DNA from: SG8-41 sp036555035 | GTDB lineage: Bacteria; Pseudomonadota; Gammaproteobacteria; Burkholderiales; SG8-41 | NCBI GenBank assembly: GCA_036555035.1 | Contig: DATBMB010000179.1 | Coordinates: 1 to 10,838 of the forward strand | Direction of reading: 5' to 3' | DNA length: 10,838 nt | In this document: in pieces, positions 1-7,174 of the stretch | Numbering within the stretch: position 1 is the first letter of the stretch | Layout: each line of letters begins with the position of its first letter | Translations under genes and position numbers: made by a program | Notes under the pieces: generated by a model | What the model saw: only the letters and a program-made list of their open reading frames with translations | The model's database searches: none | Told to the model about the DNA's origin: nothing

Positions 1-418
1 TCTTCGCGACCGCGCCGAACGGGCCCTTCATCGCATCCAGGGTGCCGGCCTTGGTCGCGGCGACCAGCCTGGAGGCGTCGGCATTGAAGTTATCCATGGC
101 CTGCTTGAACTTGGATGCGTTGGTCCAGATCTCAGGCCGGGCCCGCGTGTCGCCCTTGTCGGAGCCGGGCAGGAAGGCGTCCGGCAGCATGAAGCTGGTG
201 GACTGGATCACGCCGGCATACCAGGCAAAGAGGGCCGCATCGTAGGGCTGCTGGCCCTTGACCATGCGGGCCATGGGGCCCATGTTCCAGCTCTGGACCG
301 TCATCACCGCTTTGCGGTACTTGATGATGTCCTCGGGCTTCTGTTGAGCCTGCGCGGAACCGGCAGCACCCGCTGCCCCCGCAAGCACCGCCAGGGCAAT
401 TAAACAGCGCTTCATCAT
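1..418 (-). CDS. Cytochrome c' (partial, C-terminus beyond left edge)
   Basis: The visible 139 residues begin with a Sec signal peptide (MMKRC, a hydrophobic Ala/Leu run, then an AQA cleavage-like site near residues 23-25). The mature part resembles class II periplasmic cytochrome c', a four-helix-bundle haem protein: an EDIIKYRKAVM helix near residues 30-40, QSWNMGPMARMVKG, and a DKGDTRARPEIW turn before the third helix. The diagnostic C-terminal CxxCH haem site would lie beyond position 1 and cannot be seen, so the family call rests on the first three helices. A strong Shine-Dalgarno (AGGAGG) lies just upstream of tandem ATG codons at 418 and 415; either could be used. The family binds NO or CO and is linked to nitrosative-stress protection. 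The gene points the same way as arfB but is separated from it by 171 bp. Confidence 0.8.
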   Translation of the reverse strand, partial: MMKRCLIALAVLAGAAGAAGSAQAQQKPEDIIKYRKAVMTVQSWNMGPMARMVKGQQPYDAALFAWYAGVIQSTSFMLPDAFLPGSDKGDTRARPEIWTNASKFKQAMDNFNADASRLVAATKAGTLDAMKGPFGAVAK

Positions 419-555
419 TGGGGACCTCCTCCTTGTTGATTGGGAACAAACGTCATCCAGGACTCCGGAACGGAACATCCACGGACCATACCCTAAACAC
501 ACGTCCGGGGCGGATTATTCCGCGCGTGTCGCGGCGAGTGCGGAGTGTAGGGGGC

Positions 556-569
556 CGCCCTGAGGGGCG
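556..569 (-). terminator. Possible weak hairpin after arfB
   Basis: CGCCC and GGGCG can pair around a TGAG loop about 20 nt beyond the arfB stop. No T-run follows on the minus strand, so intrinsic termination is doubtful. Apart from this hairpin and the cytochrome c' ribosome-binding site, nothing recognisable was seen in the 171-bp gap at 419-589. Confidence 0.25.
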
Positions 570-589
570 TCAATCGCTGCCCGATCCCG

Positions 590-1012
590 TTATGTGAAAT
601 CAACCCGGGCGCCGCGTGCGCGCTTGATCTCGCCGCGGTGCCGCTTCGCTTCCAGCCGGCGCTGCCGCGACGCCCGGCTGGGCGCGGTCGGGCGGCGTGC
701 CTTGCGGGGGCGCGCCGCCTCGCGGATCAGGGCGACGAGGCGCTCCACCGCGTCGTTGCGGTTCTGGTCCTGGCTGCGGAATCGATGCGCCGTGATGACC
801 AGCACCCCCTCGCGGGTCAGACGCCGGCCGGCGATTGCGCGCAGGCGCTCGCGCACCGGGGGCGGCAGCGACGCCGAGCCGCGGACGTCGAAGCGCAACT
901 GGACGGCAGTCGCGACCTTGTTGACGTTCTGCCCGCCCGGTCCGGATGCCCGGATGAAGCTGAGCTCGATCTCGTTCTCGTCGAGCGCGATGCCGGGCGC
1001 AACGGGGATCAT
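590..1012 (-). CDS. arfB: Alternative ribosome-rescue factor ArfB (peptidyl-tRNA hydrolase)
   Basis: The 140-residue product has a release-factor catalytic domain with the GGQ motif at residues 26-28 in the context RASGPGGQNVNKV. A linker leads to a strongly basic C-terminal tail (about residues 103-136, rich in Arg and Lys). In the ArfB/YaeJ family this tail enters the empty mRNA channel of stalled ribosomes while GGQ hydrolyses the peptidyl-tRNA, without needing a stop codon. The ATG at 1012 gives the same length as the E. coli protein. Upstream in-frame starts would add a non-conserved leader reading into the divergent DUF6152 gene. The ribosome-binding site before 1012 is weak, so expression may be low. 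All key motif residues are present. Confidence 0.9.
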   Translation of the reverse strand: MIPVAPGIALDENEIELSFIRASGPGGQNVNKVATAVQLRFDVRGSASLPPPVRERLRAIAGRRLTREGVLVITAHRFRSQDQNRNDAVERLVALIREAARPRKARRPTAPSRASRQRRLEAKRHRGEIKRARGARVDFT

Positions 1013-1088
1013 CGGCCGAGTGTACGGTTCGCTGCCGGGCGGCACAACCGGTAAACTTGCCATTCCGAATCGATTGAGGAATTCCACC

Positions 1089-1451
1089 ATGCCCCGCATC
1101 CGCACACTCAATGCGTGCGCAGCGCTCGTGCTCGCCGCGTCGCTGGCGGGCGCCGCGCAGGCGCACCACGGCTGGAGCGAGTACGACACCTCCAGGCCGC
1201 TGACGCTGACGGGCGTCATCAAGGAATCGGGCTACGAGCACCCGCACGGCCACATTCACCTGGAGACGCCGGGCAAGACCTGGCAGGTGGTGCTGGCGCC
1301 GCCCTCGCGCATGGAGCGGCGCGGGTTGAGCCGCGCCGAGCTCAAGTCGGGCGCGAAGGCCACCGTGACGGGCTATGCCAACCGCGGCAAGCCGGAGGAA
1401 TTGCGCGCCGAGCGCATCACGATCGGCGGCAAGACCGTCGAGCTGCGCTGA
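1089..1451 (+). CDS. DUF6152 family periplasmic protein
   Basis: This 120-residue protein has a Sec signal peptide (residues 1 to about 24, ending AQA), so the mature protein starts at or next to the His pair in AHHGWSEYD. The rest is a small beta-rich domain with LTLTGVIKE, an HPHGHIHLE histidine cluster near residues 56-64, and KATVTGYANRG. The N-terminal HH pair followed by TLTGxV and a PH-rich strand is the pattern of DUF6152, whose function is unknown. The exposed histidines could suggest metal binding (inference). The start is set by TGAGGA 8 nt upstream of ATG 1089; the frame is open further upstream but antisense to arfB. The stop shares one base with the next start (TGATG), so translation is probably coupled to the DUF6644-like gene. 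Confidence 0.8.
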   Translation: MPRIRTLNACAALVLAASLAGAAQAHHGWSEYDTSRPLTLTGVIKESGYEHPHGHIHLETPGKTWQVVLAPPSRMERRGLSRAELKSGAKATVTGYANRGKPEELRAERITIGGKTVELR

Positions 1452-1945
1452 TGGGCGAGGGCGGGGGACGGAGCGCGCTTGAATGGATCGAGCAGTCTTC
1501 GCTCGCGGTGGCGATGCGCCAGGAGCTCTGGCTCTATCCCGCCGTCGAGATCCTGCACATCCTCGGGTTCGTCACGCTGGTGGGCTCGATCGCGATGCTC
1601 GACCTGCGGCTGCTCGGCCTCTCGCGCGCGCTGCCGGTGCGGCAGCTCGCGCGGCACCTGCTGCCCTGGACGTGGGGCGCGCTGCTCGTGATCGTGCCGA
1701 CCGGCTCCCTGATGTTCATGGCCCACGCCACTGAGCTCATCGACAACCGGGCGTTCGTGCTGAAGCTGACGCTCATTTTCGCCGCGGGGCTGAACGCGGC
1801 CGCGTTCCAGCTCGGGCCGTTTCGCTCGGTTGCGCAGTGGGACGAGGCCGTGGCCACGCCGTACCGGGCACGGCTCCACGCCGCCCTGTCGCTCATGATC
1901 TGGGCCGGGGTGATTTCATGCGGACGATTGCTGGCCTATCTCTGA
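1451..1945 (+). CDS. DUF6644-like integral membrane protein
   Basis: The 164-residue product has about four predicted membrane spans, near residues 30-52, 68-92, 102-120 and 140-160. A short amphipathic N-terminus (ALEWIEQSSLAVAMRQE) comes first. Conserved-looking elements include LYPAVEILHILG with a His facing the first span, an Arg-rich cytoplasmic loop after it, and a short RARLHAALSL segment before the last span. The family has no known function. Two intramembrane histidines (in EILHILG and ARLHAAL) could bind haem or metal, but this is only inference. The ATG shares its A with the upstream TGA, and the stop is close to both candidate dsbB starts, so this is the middle gene of a coupled trio. 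Confidence 0.7.
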   Translation: MGEGGGRSALEWIEQSSLAVAMRQELWLYPAVEILHILGFVTLVGSIAMLDLRLLGLSRALPVRQLARHLLPWTWGALLVIVPTGSLMFMAHATELIDNRAFVLKLTLIFAAGLNAAAFQLGPFRSVAQWDEAVATPYRARLHAALSLMIWAGVISCGRLLAYL

Positions 1946-2451
1946 TGCCGCGGGGCGGCTACGCGCTCGGCTTCGCCGTCTGCGCGGCGCTTCTCGGCTT
2001 CGCGTACTACCTTCAGTATTACGAGTACCAGGATCCGTGCCCGCTGTGCATCCTGCAGCGCGTGGCGTTCATGGCGCTCGCGGCGATCTTTCTCGTTGCG
2101 GCGGTGCACGGCCCGGGCCGCACCGGGGCGATCGTCTACTCCGGGTTGCTGGTCACGGCGGCGGGCATCGGCGCGGCCATCGCCGCGCGCCACGTGTGGC
2201 TGCAGAACCTTCCGAAGGACAGGATTCCCGAATGCGGGCCGGGGCTCGAATACTTGCTGAAGAAGCTGCCGCTCTCGCAGGCGCTCGAGAAGATCTTCGC
2301 CGGCAGCGGCGAATGCGCGGAGGTCGGCTGGACCTTTCTCGGGCTGTCGATCGCCGGCTGGGCGCTGCTCTGGTTCGTGCTGTTCGGGGGGTTCGCGATG
2401 TACCTGGCGCTGATCGGCATGCGCCGGGCCGGGGCGGGATCGAGGTTCTGA
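1918..2451 (+). CDS. dsbB: Disulfide bond formation protein DsbB
   Basis: DsbB is the inner-membrane quinone reductase that reoxidises DsbA. The 177-residue product has four membrane spans and both redox cysteine pairs: Cys41/Cys44 in DPCPLCILQR, and Cys106 and Cys133 in IPECGPGL and GSGECAEV in the large periplasmic loop. The conserved Arg48 after the CxxC, which contacts quinone in the family, is present. Length and motif spacing fit betaproteobacterial DsbB. Two starts are possible. ATG 1918 has GGGGTG upstream and overlaps the previous gene by 28 bp. ATG 1945 overlaps the stop exactly (TGATG) and would make a protein nine residues shorter. I prefer 1918 because of its better ribosome-binding site, with modest certainty. 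Confidence 0.93.
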   Translation: MRTIAGLSLMPRGGYALGFAVCAALLGFAYYLQYYEYQDPCPLCILQRVAFMALAAIFLVAAVHGPGRTGAIVYSGLLVTAAGIGAAIAARHVWLQNLPKDRIPECGPGLEYLLKKLPLSQALEKIFAGSGECAEVGWTFLGLSIAGWALLWFVLFGGFAMYLALIGMRRAGAGSRF

Positions 2452-2475
2452 CCCGCTGCAGCACCCGCCTCGCGA

Positions 2476-2493
2476 TTCCCGCGAAGGCGGGGA
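2476..2493. repeat. REP-like hairpin between convergent genes
   Basis: TTCCCGC and GCGGGGA pair around a GAAG loop. The core CCCGCGAAGGCGGG matches the common proteobacterial REP/ERIC-like palindrome that is scattered between genes. Only one copy is seen here. It lies between the converging dsbB and DUF465 genes, where it may act as a bidirectional transcript end, although no T-run follows in either direction. Confidence 0.5.
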
Positions 2494-2521
2494 CGGATAC
2501 CCGTACTGTTCGTGCTAGAGT

Positions 2522-2731
2522 CTAGGCGGGAATATCGGGCTCGAGCTGGCGCTCGAGCATCGTGATCTGGTCCTTGAGGAAGAGCTTGCGTTTCTTGAGG
2601 CGCTGCAACTGCAGTTGATCCTGGGCGGAGCTTTGCGAAAGTCGGGAAATGACATCATCGAGATCCCTGTGCTCTACGTGTAATTGGTGGATTCGCTGCT
2701 TCAGGGACTCGACGTCGGCGGTATGTATCAT
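2522..2731 (-). CDS. DUF465 / YdcH family small protein
   Basis: The 69-residue product is almost entirely charged helix: DVESLKQRIHQLHVEHRDLDDVI, then a basic KKRKLFLKDQITMLERQL repeat. This pattern, an HxxLD-type first helix followed by LKKxKLxLKDxI, is typical of the DUF465 (YdcH) family, predicted antiparallel coiled coils of unknown function. ATG 2731 is chosen because GGAGG lies 9 nt upstream; a TTG at 2752 would sit upstream of that ribosome-binding site. A TATACT -10-like hexamer on the minus strand (2776-2771) could be its promoter, giving a leader of roughly 30-35 nt. Confidence 0.85.
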   Translation of the reverse strand: MIHTADVESLKQRIHQLHVEHRDLDDVISRLSQSSAQDQLQLQRLKKRKLFLKDQITMLERQLEPDIPA

Positions 2732-2770
2732 GGCTAGCGTCCTCCGTGCCAACGCGCAACGCGCGAGCCC

Positions 2771-2776
2771 AGTATA
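2771..2776 (-). promoter_or_regulatory. Possible -10 element for the DUF465 gene
   Basis: Read on the minus strand this is TATACT, with an A/T-rich tract (2783-2796) just upstream that could serve as an UP-like or poor -35 region. No good -35 hexamer was found at 16-18 bp spacing, so the assignment is tentative. Confidence 0.35.
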
Positions 2777-2875
2777 TTCCCAATGATTTAAAAAAACGAG
2801 ACCGTCGTCGGGACGCGCGCGCGTGCGCGCCCGCGCGAGTGGGAGGAATTAACTAGCTGTTTTTCTTTGATAAGC

Positions 2876-2899
2876 CCGCCGGCACCGGGTGCCTGGCGG
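2876..2899 (+). other. Leader hairpin before the molybdenum hydroxylase operon
   Basis: CCGCC-GGCAC pairs with GTGCC-(T)-GGCGG around a CGG loop, a 10-bp stem with one bulged base. It ends 16 nt before the proposed TTG start. It is preceded by a T-rich tract (2860-2868) rather than followed by one, so it is not a terminator for plus-strand transcripts. A 5' leader structure is possible. Confidence 0.4.
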
Positions 2900-2915
2900 A
2901 GCGGGGGAAGATGAC

Positions 2916-3380
2916 TTGACGACCACGCTGACGGTGAACGGACGCAGCCACACGATCGCGGCCGAACCCGAAACCGCGCTGCTCTACGTGCTGCGCAATG
3001 ATCTGAAGCTGAAAGGCGCCCGTTTCGGATGCGGCATGGGCCAGTGCGGCGCGTGCACCGTGCTGGTCGACGGCAAGCCCGTGCAGTCCTGCGATTTTCC
3101 GCTGTCCGCCGCGGCGGGGAAGCACATCACAACCGTCGAGGGCCTCGCGCGCGACGGAACGCTGCATCCGCTGCAGCAAGCATTCATCGACGAGCAGGCC
3201 GCGCAGTGCGGCTACTGCGCAACCGGAATCATCATGGTGGTGAAAGCGCTGCTCGATGCCAACCCGCGGCCCACCGAGGCCGAGATCCGTACCGCGCTCA
3301 AGGGCAACCTGTGCCGCTGCGGCACGCACTATCGCATCCTGCGCGCCATTCAGCGCGCGGCTGCCGAACTGAGAAAGTAG
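2916..3380 (+). CDS. (2Fe-2S) small subunit of a molybdenum hydroxylase (IorA/NicA-like)
   Basis: This 154-residue electron-transfer subunit carries two [2Fe-2S] clusters. The plant-ferredoxin-like domain has Cys39, Cys44, Cys47 and Cys59 (FGCGMGQCGACTV ... QSC). The C-terminal helical domain has Cys98, Cys101, Cys133 and Cys135 (QCGYCATG and NLCRCGTH). All eight ligands are present and the length is normal for the xanthine oxidase family. The start chosen is TTG 2916, giving MTTTLTVNG; GGGGGAAG lies 5 nt upstream. An in-frame GTG at 2889 lies inside a hairpin and would add nine atypical residues. The protein should pass electrons from the molybdopterin subunit encoded 111 bp downstream to an acceptor that is not visible here. 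Confidence 0.92.
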   Translation: MTTTLTVNGRSHTIAAEPETALLYVLRNDLKLKGARFGCGMGQCGACTVLVDGKPVQSCDFPLSAAAGKHITTVEGLARDGTLHPLQQAFIDEQAAQCGYCATGIIMVVKALLDANPRPTEAEIRTALKGNLCRCGTHYRILRAIQRAAAELRK

Positions 3381-3498
3381 CGCCATGAGCCGTGGAGCAG
3401 GGGCCCCATTCATGGGGATGCGACCGGCGAATGGATGCTGCCACCGACACGTGTGCATCCGATCTACCGAGTACCTGACGGAGGTGGCGCCATGAGCC
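3380..3498 (+). repeat. 12-bp direct repeat flanking the subunit gap
   Basis: GCGCCATGAGCC occurs at 3380-3391, at the small-subunit stop, and again at 3487-3498, spanning the large-subunit start. The two copies are 107 bp apart. Between them lies a short inverted repeat (CCCCAT-TC-ATGGGG, 3404-3417). The arrangement would fit a duplicated start region or a small insertion. Confidence 0.6.
3385..3495 (+). CDS. Possible 36-residue leader/spacer ORF (doubtful)
   Basis: An ATG 5 nt after the small-subunit stop opens a 36-codon frame (MSRGAGAPFMGMRP...) that ends in TGA overlapping the large-subunit ATG. It fills the whole gap and would couple the two subunits. It has no clear ribosome-binding site and no recognisable domain. 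The gap is also bounded by a 12-bp direct repeat, so it may be an inserted or duplicated segment rather than a gene. Confidence 0.2.
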   Translation: MSRGAGAPFMGMRPANGCCHRHVCIRSTEYLTEVAP

Positions 3499-5615
3499 CC
3501 GACACACCCGCCCGCAAGCTCCCCGGCAGTCTCGGCACCAACCGCCGCCTCGACCGCTGGCTGCGGATCGATCGGGAGGGCACGGTGACGGTCTTCCCGG
3601 GCAAGGTCGAGATCGGGCAGGGCATCCTCACCGCGCTCGCGCAGATCGTCGCCGAGGAGCTCGACGTCTCCCTCGAGCGCATCCGGCTCGCGCCCACCGA
3701 CACGCGCTACAGCCCCGACGAGGGCATGACTTCGGGAAGCATGTCCATCACCGACGGCGGCACCGCGCTGCGCTACGCCGCGGCGGAGGCGCGCGACCTG
3801 CTGCTGCAGCGCGCGGCCGCCCGCCTGGGCGTCTCGCTCGAGCAGCTCTCGGTCGCCGACGGCGTCGTCTCCGCGCGCTCGGGCGGGAGCGTCAGCTATT
3901 GGGACCTCGCGAGCGACGACCTCCTCGCGCGCGAGGCGACCGCGGAGATCGCGCCCAAGCCCGCCTCGATGCACACCATCGTCGGCAAGCCGGCGCCGCG
4001 CCGCGACATTCCCGCCAAGGTGACCGGCACCCCGGTCTACGTCCACGACCTCGAGTTGCCGGGCATGCTGCACGGGCGCATCGCCCGTCCCCCGAGCTAC
4101 GAGGCGCGGCTCCTCGGCATCGACGAGAAGGAGGTGCGCGCGCTGCCGGGCGTAGTTGCCGTAGTGCGTGACGGCAGCTTCCTCGGCGTCATTGCCGAGC
4201 GCGAGGAGCAGGCGATCCGCGCGTTGACGCGCCTGAAGCGCATCGCGCGCTGGGAGGAGGCGACGCGGCTGCCCGAGCCGGATCCGCGCTTTCTTCTCAA
4301 GGAGACGACGGAGGACACGGTCATCAGCGAGAAGCAGGATGCCGCCGCCGCGACGCGCGCCGTGAAAACGCTCGAGGCGGAGTACACGCGGCCCTACACT
4401 GCGCACGCGGCGCTCGGGCCCTCCTGCGCGGTCGCGCAATTCGATGCCGGCCGCTTCAAGGTGTGGACGCACAGCCAGGGGATCTTTCCGCTGCGCCGCG
4501 ACCTCGCGCCGGTGCTGGGGGTGGAGGAGGAGCGCGTCGCGGTGATCCACATGGACGGCGCCGGCTGCTACGGCCACAACGGGGCGGATGACGTTGCGCT
4601 CGACGCGGCGCTCCTTGCGCGCGCGGTGCCGGGCCGGCCGGTGCGGGTGCAATGGATGCGCGAGGACGAGTTCCAGTGGGAGCCCTACGGCCCGGCCATG
4701 GTGGTGAAGCTCAAGGCCAGCCTCGACCGCGAGGGCGGGATCGTCGGCTGGACCGAGGACATCTGGAGCAACTCGCACAGCACGCGCCCCAACGGCCTCG
4801 GGGGCATCAATCTTCTCGCCGCGTGGCACCTTGCGCAGCCGCACAAGCCCTCGCCGCCGCGCAACCCGCCGCTGCCGGGCGGCGGCAGCCACCGCAACGC
4901 GATCCCGATCTACTCGTTTCCCAACGAGCGCGTGACCAACCGGCTGGTCGCGCGCATGCCGGTGCGGGTGTCGGCGCTGCGCGCGCTCGGGGCAACCACA
5001 AATGTCTTCGCGATCGAGTCGTTCATGGACGAGCTCGCGCATGCTGCCGGCGCCGACCCCGTCGAGTTTCGCCTCCGCCACCTCAAGGATCCGCGCGCGC
5101 GCGCCGTGATCGAGACCGTCGTGGCGAAGGCGGGATGGCGCAAGGGCGAGAAGGGCGACGGCACGCGCGGGCGCGGCATCGGCTTTGCGCGCTACAAGAA
5201 CGGCGCCGCCTACGTGGCGGTCGTCGTGGATGTCGAGGTCGGCAACGAGATCGCGGTGAAGCGTGCCTGGGCGGCGATCGACGCCGGGCTCGTCATCAAC
5301 CCCGACGGCCTCGTCAACCAGACCGAGGGCGGCGTGATCCAGACCGTGAGCTGGGCGCTGAAGGAAGCGATCCAGTACGACCGCACTCGCATACTGACCA
5401 GCAACTGGAGCGACTACCCGATCCTCACCTTCGAGGAATCGCCGCCGGTCGAGGTGACGGTCGTCAATCGTCCCGACGAGCCGCCGCTCGGCGCGGGCGA
5501 GGGCGCCCAGGGCCCGACCGTCGCCGCGATCGCCAACGCGGTCCACAACGCGATGGGCGTGCGGCTGCGCGACATGCCGTTCACGCGGGAGCGGGTGCTC
5601 GCCGCGCTGGCCTGA
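3492..5615 (+). CDS. Molybdopterin-binding large subunit of a molybdenum hydroxylase (IorB/NicB-like)
   Basis: The 707-residue catalytic subunit belongs to the xanthine oxidase family and should hydroxylate an N-heterocyclic or aldehyde substrate with water-derived oxygen. The order is the permuted IorB/NicB type: an N-terminal molybdopterin segment (VEIGQG at 39-44), the a/b hammerhead region (DIPAKVTGTPVYVHD, 172-186), then the main cofactor domain. GAGCYGHNGADD (356-367) and the Arg in QWMRED (390) line the cofactor region. The PPLGAGEG motif puts the expected catalytic base at Glu670. GGAGG lies 7 nt before ATG 3492. No twin-arginine signal is visible, unlike many IorB proteins, and the C-terminal cytochrome c domains of NicB are absent. 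The substrate cannot be assigned. A convergent MFS transporter 8 bp away could import it. Confidence 0.9.
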   Translation: MSPDTPARKLPGSLGTNRRLDRWLRIDREGTVTVFPGKVEIGQGILTALAQIVAEELDVSLERIRLAPTDTRYSPDEGMTSGSMSITDGGTALRYAAAEARDLLLQRAAARLGVSLEQLSVADGVVSARSGGSVSYWDLASDDLLAREATAEIAPKPASMHTIVGKPAPRRDIPAKVTGTPVYVHDLELPGMLHGRIARPPSYEARLLGIDEKEVRALPGVVAVVRDGSFLGVIAEREEQAIRALTRLKRIARWEEATRLPEPDPRFLLKETTEDTVISEKQDAAAATRAVKTLEAEYTRPYTAHAALGPSCAVAQFDAGRFKVWTHSQGIFPLRRDLAPVLGVEEERVAVIHMDGAGCYGHNGADDVALDAALLARAVPGRPVRVQWMREDEFQWEPYGPAMVVKLKASLDREGGIVGWTEDIWSNSHSTRPNGLGGINLLAAWHLAQPHKPSPPRNPPLPGGGSHRNAIPIYSFPNERVTNRLVARMPVRVSALRALGATTNVFAIESFMDELAHAAGADPVEFRLRHLKDPRARAVIETVVAKAGWRKGEKGDGTRGRGIGFARYKNGAAYVAVVVDVEVGNEIAVKRAWAAIDAGLVINPDGLVNQTEGGVIQTVSWALKEAIQYDRTRILTSNWSDYPILTFEESPPVEVTVVNRPDEPPLGAGEGAQGPTVAAIANAVHNAMGVRLRDMPFTRERVLAALA

Positions 5616-5623
5616 CTTCCGCC

Positions 5624-7078
5624 TCAGGCCTTCTCGTCGGCTTTCCCCGCCTCGGCGCTGAGCGGGGGCGCGACGTGCTCCAGAGGCCGGCGCTCGGCGG
5701 CGACTCCCAGCACGATGGCAACGACGGCCGCCACGCACATCAGCGCGGCGGCGATGAGGTAGCCGTAAAAGAGCGCGCCGCGGCTGCCGGTCTCGATCAG
5801 CATGCCGAAGAGCGCGGGCCCGATCACCCCGCCCGCGCCGGTGCCGGCCGCGTAGAAGATCGCAATCGCCACGGCGCGCATTTCCACCGGGAAGGTTTCG
5901 CTCACGGTGAGATAGGCGGAGCTTGCGGCGGCCGACGCGATGAAGAAGATCGCGGCCCAGCACATCGCCTGGGCGGTCGCGTCGAGCCAGCCTTGGGCGA
6001 ACGCGTAGCCGGACGCGGCAAGGCCGATCCCCGAGGCCGCATAGGTGAGCGCGATCATCGCGCGGCGGCCCTTGCTGTCGAAGAACGGACCCAGCACGAG
6101 CGGCCCCAGGAAATTGCCGAGGGCGAACGGGAAGATGTAGAGGCCGACACGGTCGTCCGGCACGCCGTAGTAGCGTGCCAGCACGAGCGCGTAGGTGAAG
6201 AAGATCGCGTTGTAGAAGAACGCCTGCGCTGCCATCAGCGTGAAGCCGAGCACCGCGCGCGAGCGGTAGCGGAAGATCAGGACGCGCAGGATCTCGCCCC
6301 AGGTGACCACCGGGCGCACGCGCAGGCGCAGCTCCAGCCCGGGATGCGGGCGCGGTCCATGCTCCCGCGCCACTTCCTGCTCGATGGCGGCGACGATCGC
6401 CTCTGCTTCCTCCGTGCGCCCGTGCGCAAGCAGCCAGCGCGGACTCTCCGGCAGGTTGCGCCGCACCAGCAGGATCGCGACACCCAGCACGGCTCCGAGA
6501 AGGAACGCAATGCGCCAGCCGAGCTCGGGCCCGATCCACGCCGGGTGGAGCAGCGCGACGCTCAGCCCCGCCCCCAACGCGGCGCCGATCCAGAATGAGC
6601 CGTTGATCGCGAGGTTCACCGTGCCGCGCACGCGCGCGGGGATCAATTCGTCGATCGCCGAATTGATCGCGGCATACTCGCCGCCGATTCCCAGGCCGGT
6701 GACGAAGCGGCAAACGAGGAAGGAAGGGAGGTCCCACGTCAGGCCGGTCAACACCGTCGCGCTCACGTAGACCGTGAGCGTGATGAGGAACAGGCGCTTG
6801 CGGCCGATTCGATCCGCGAGGCGCCCGAACCAGAGCGCGCCAATGACCGCCCCGGCGACGTAGGCGGCGCCCGCCCAGCCTACTGCGGCGGCCGACAGCC
6901 CGAGCGTCTCGGGGCGCTGCAGCACGGCGCCGAGAGAGCCGACGAGCGTGACCTCGAGGCCATCGAGCAGCCATGTGACCCCGAGCGCGATCACGACGCG
7001 CCAATGCCAGCGCGACCACGGCAGCGCGTCGAGCCGGGCCGGGGCCGAGCTGGTGACTGCTGTGCCGGCGGTCGCCAT
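5624..7078 (-). CDS. MFS transporter
   Basis: The 484-residue product has about 12 membrane spans. The loop 2-3 signature GRLADRIGRKR is at residues 85-95. RFVTGLGIGGEYAA (124-137) is typical of the sugar-porter, metabolite:H+ symporter and aromatic-acid groups. PESPRW (210-215) opens the central cytoplasmic loop, which continues to about residue 270. Asp39 in TWLLDGLE resembles the membrane-embedded acid of proton-coupled members. ATG 7078 is preferred; a start at 7108 would add ten basic residues. The ribosome-binding site is weak (AGAAAGAATAGG). The gene converges on the molybdenum hydroxylase with 8 bp between stops, so it is not in that operon, but supply of its substrate is a reasonable inference. 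Substrate specificity cannot be read from the sequence. Confidence 0.88.
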   Translation of the reverse strand: MATAGTAVTSSAPARLDALPWSRWHWRVVIALGVTWLLDGLEVTLVGSLGAVLQRPETLGLSAAAVGWAGAAYVAGAVIGALWFGRLADRIGRKRLFLITLTVYVSATVLTGLTWDLPSFLVCRFVTGLGIGGEYAAINSAIDELIPARVRGTVNLAINGSFWIGAALGAGLSVALLHPAWIGPELGWRIAFLLGAVLGVAILLVRRNLPESPRWLLAHGRTEEAEAIVAAIEQEVAREHGPRPHPGLELRLRVRPVVTWGEILRVLIFRYRSRAVLGFTLMAAQAFFYNAIFFTYALVLARYYGVPDDRVGLYIFPFALGNFLGPLVLGPFFDSKGRRAMIALTYAASGIGLAASGYAFAQGWLDATAQAMCWAAIFFIASAAASSAYLTVSETFPVEMRAVAIAIFYAAGTGAGGVIGPALFGMLIETGSRGALFYGYLIAAALMCVAAVVAIVLGVAAERRPLEHVAPPLSAEAGKADEKA

Positions 7079-7158
7079 GGGCCTATTCTTTCTGTGAGCG
7101 CCGCGCATGGCAATGGTCCGGCGCCCCGCGCGCGGCGAATTCCATGGGGCCGTTGTGC

Positions 7159-7164
7159 TAGGCT
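7159..7164 (+). promoter_or_regulatory. Possible extended -10 promoter of the HD hydrolase gene
   Basis: TGCTAGGCT fits an extended -10 (TG-N-TANNNT). Transcription would start near 7171, only a few bases before the GTG at 7175, implying a nearly leaderless message. No -35 was recognised. Confidence 0.3.
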
Positions 7165-7174
7165 GATCGCCGGG

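Noticed and set aside
132..449. Minus-strand open frame over the cytochrome c' gene
   Set aside because: It is out of frame with the signal-peptide-bearing cytochrome c' product, which is open to the left edge; the Gly/His/Pro-rich translation is not protein-like.
594..1088. Upstream extension of the DUF6152 gene
   Set aside because: This part of the frame is antisense to arfB and precedes both a good ribosome-binding site and a clear signal peptide starting at 1089.
4652..6598. 648-codon plus-strand open frame
   Set aside because: It overlaps the large subunit in another frame and runs antisense through the MFS transporter. The Arg/Gly/Ala-rich sequence has no motifs.
2853..7019. Very long minus-strand open frame (1388 codons)
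   Set aside because: It is antisense to the molybdenum hydroxylase genes and out of frame with the MFS gene. Its composition is extremely rich in Arg, Ala and His with no domain pattern, typical of a GC-rich shadow frame.
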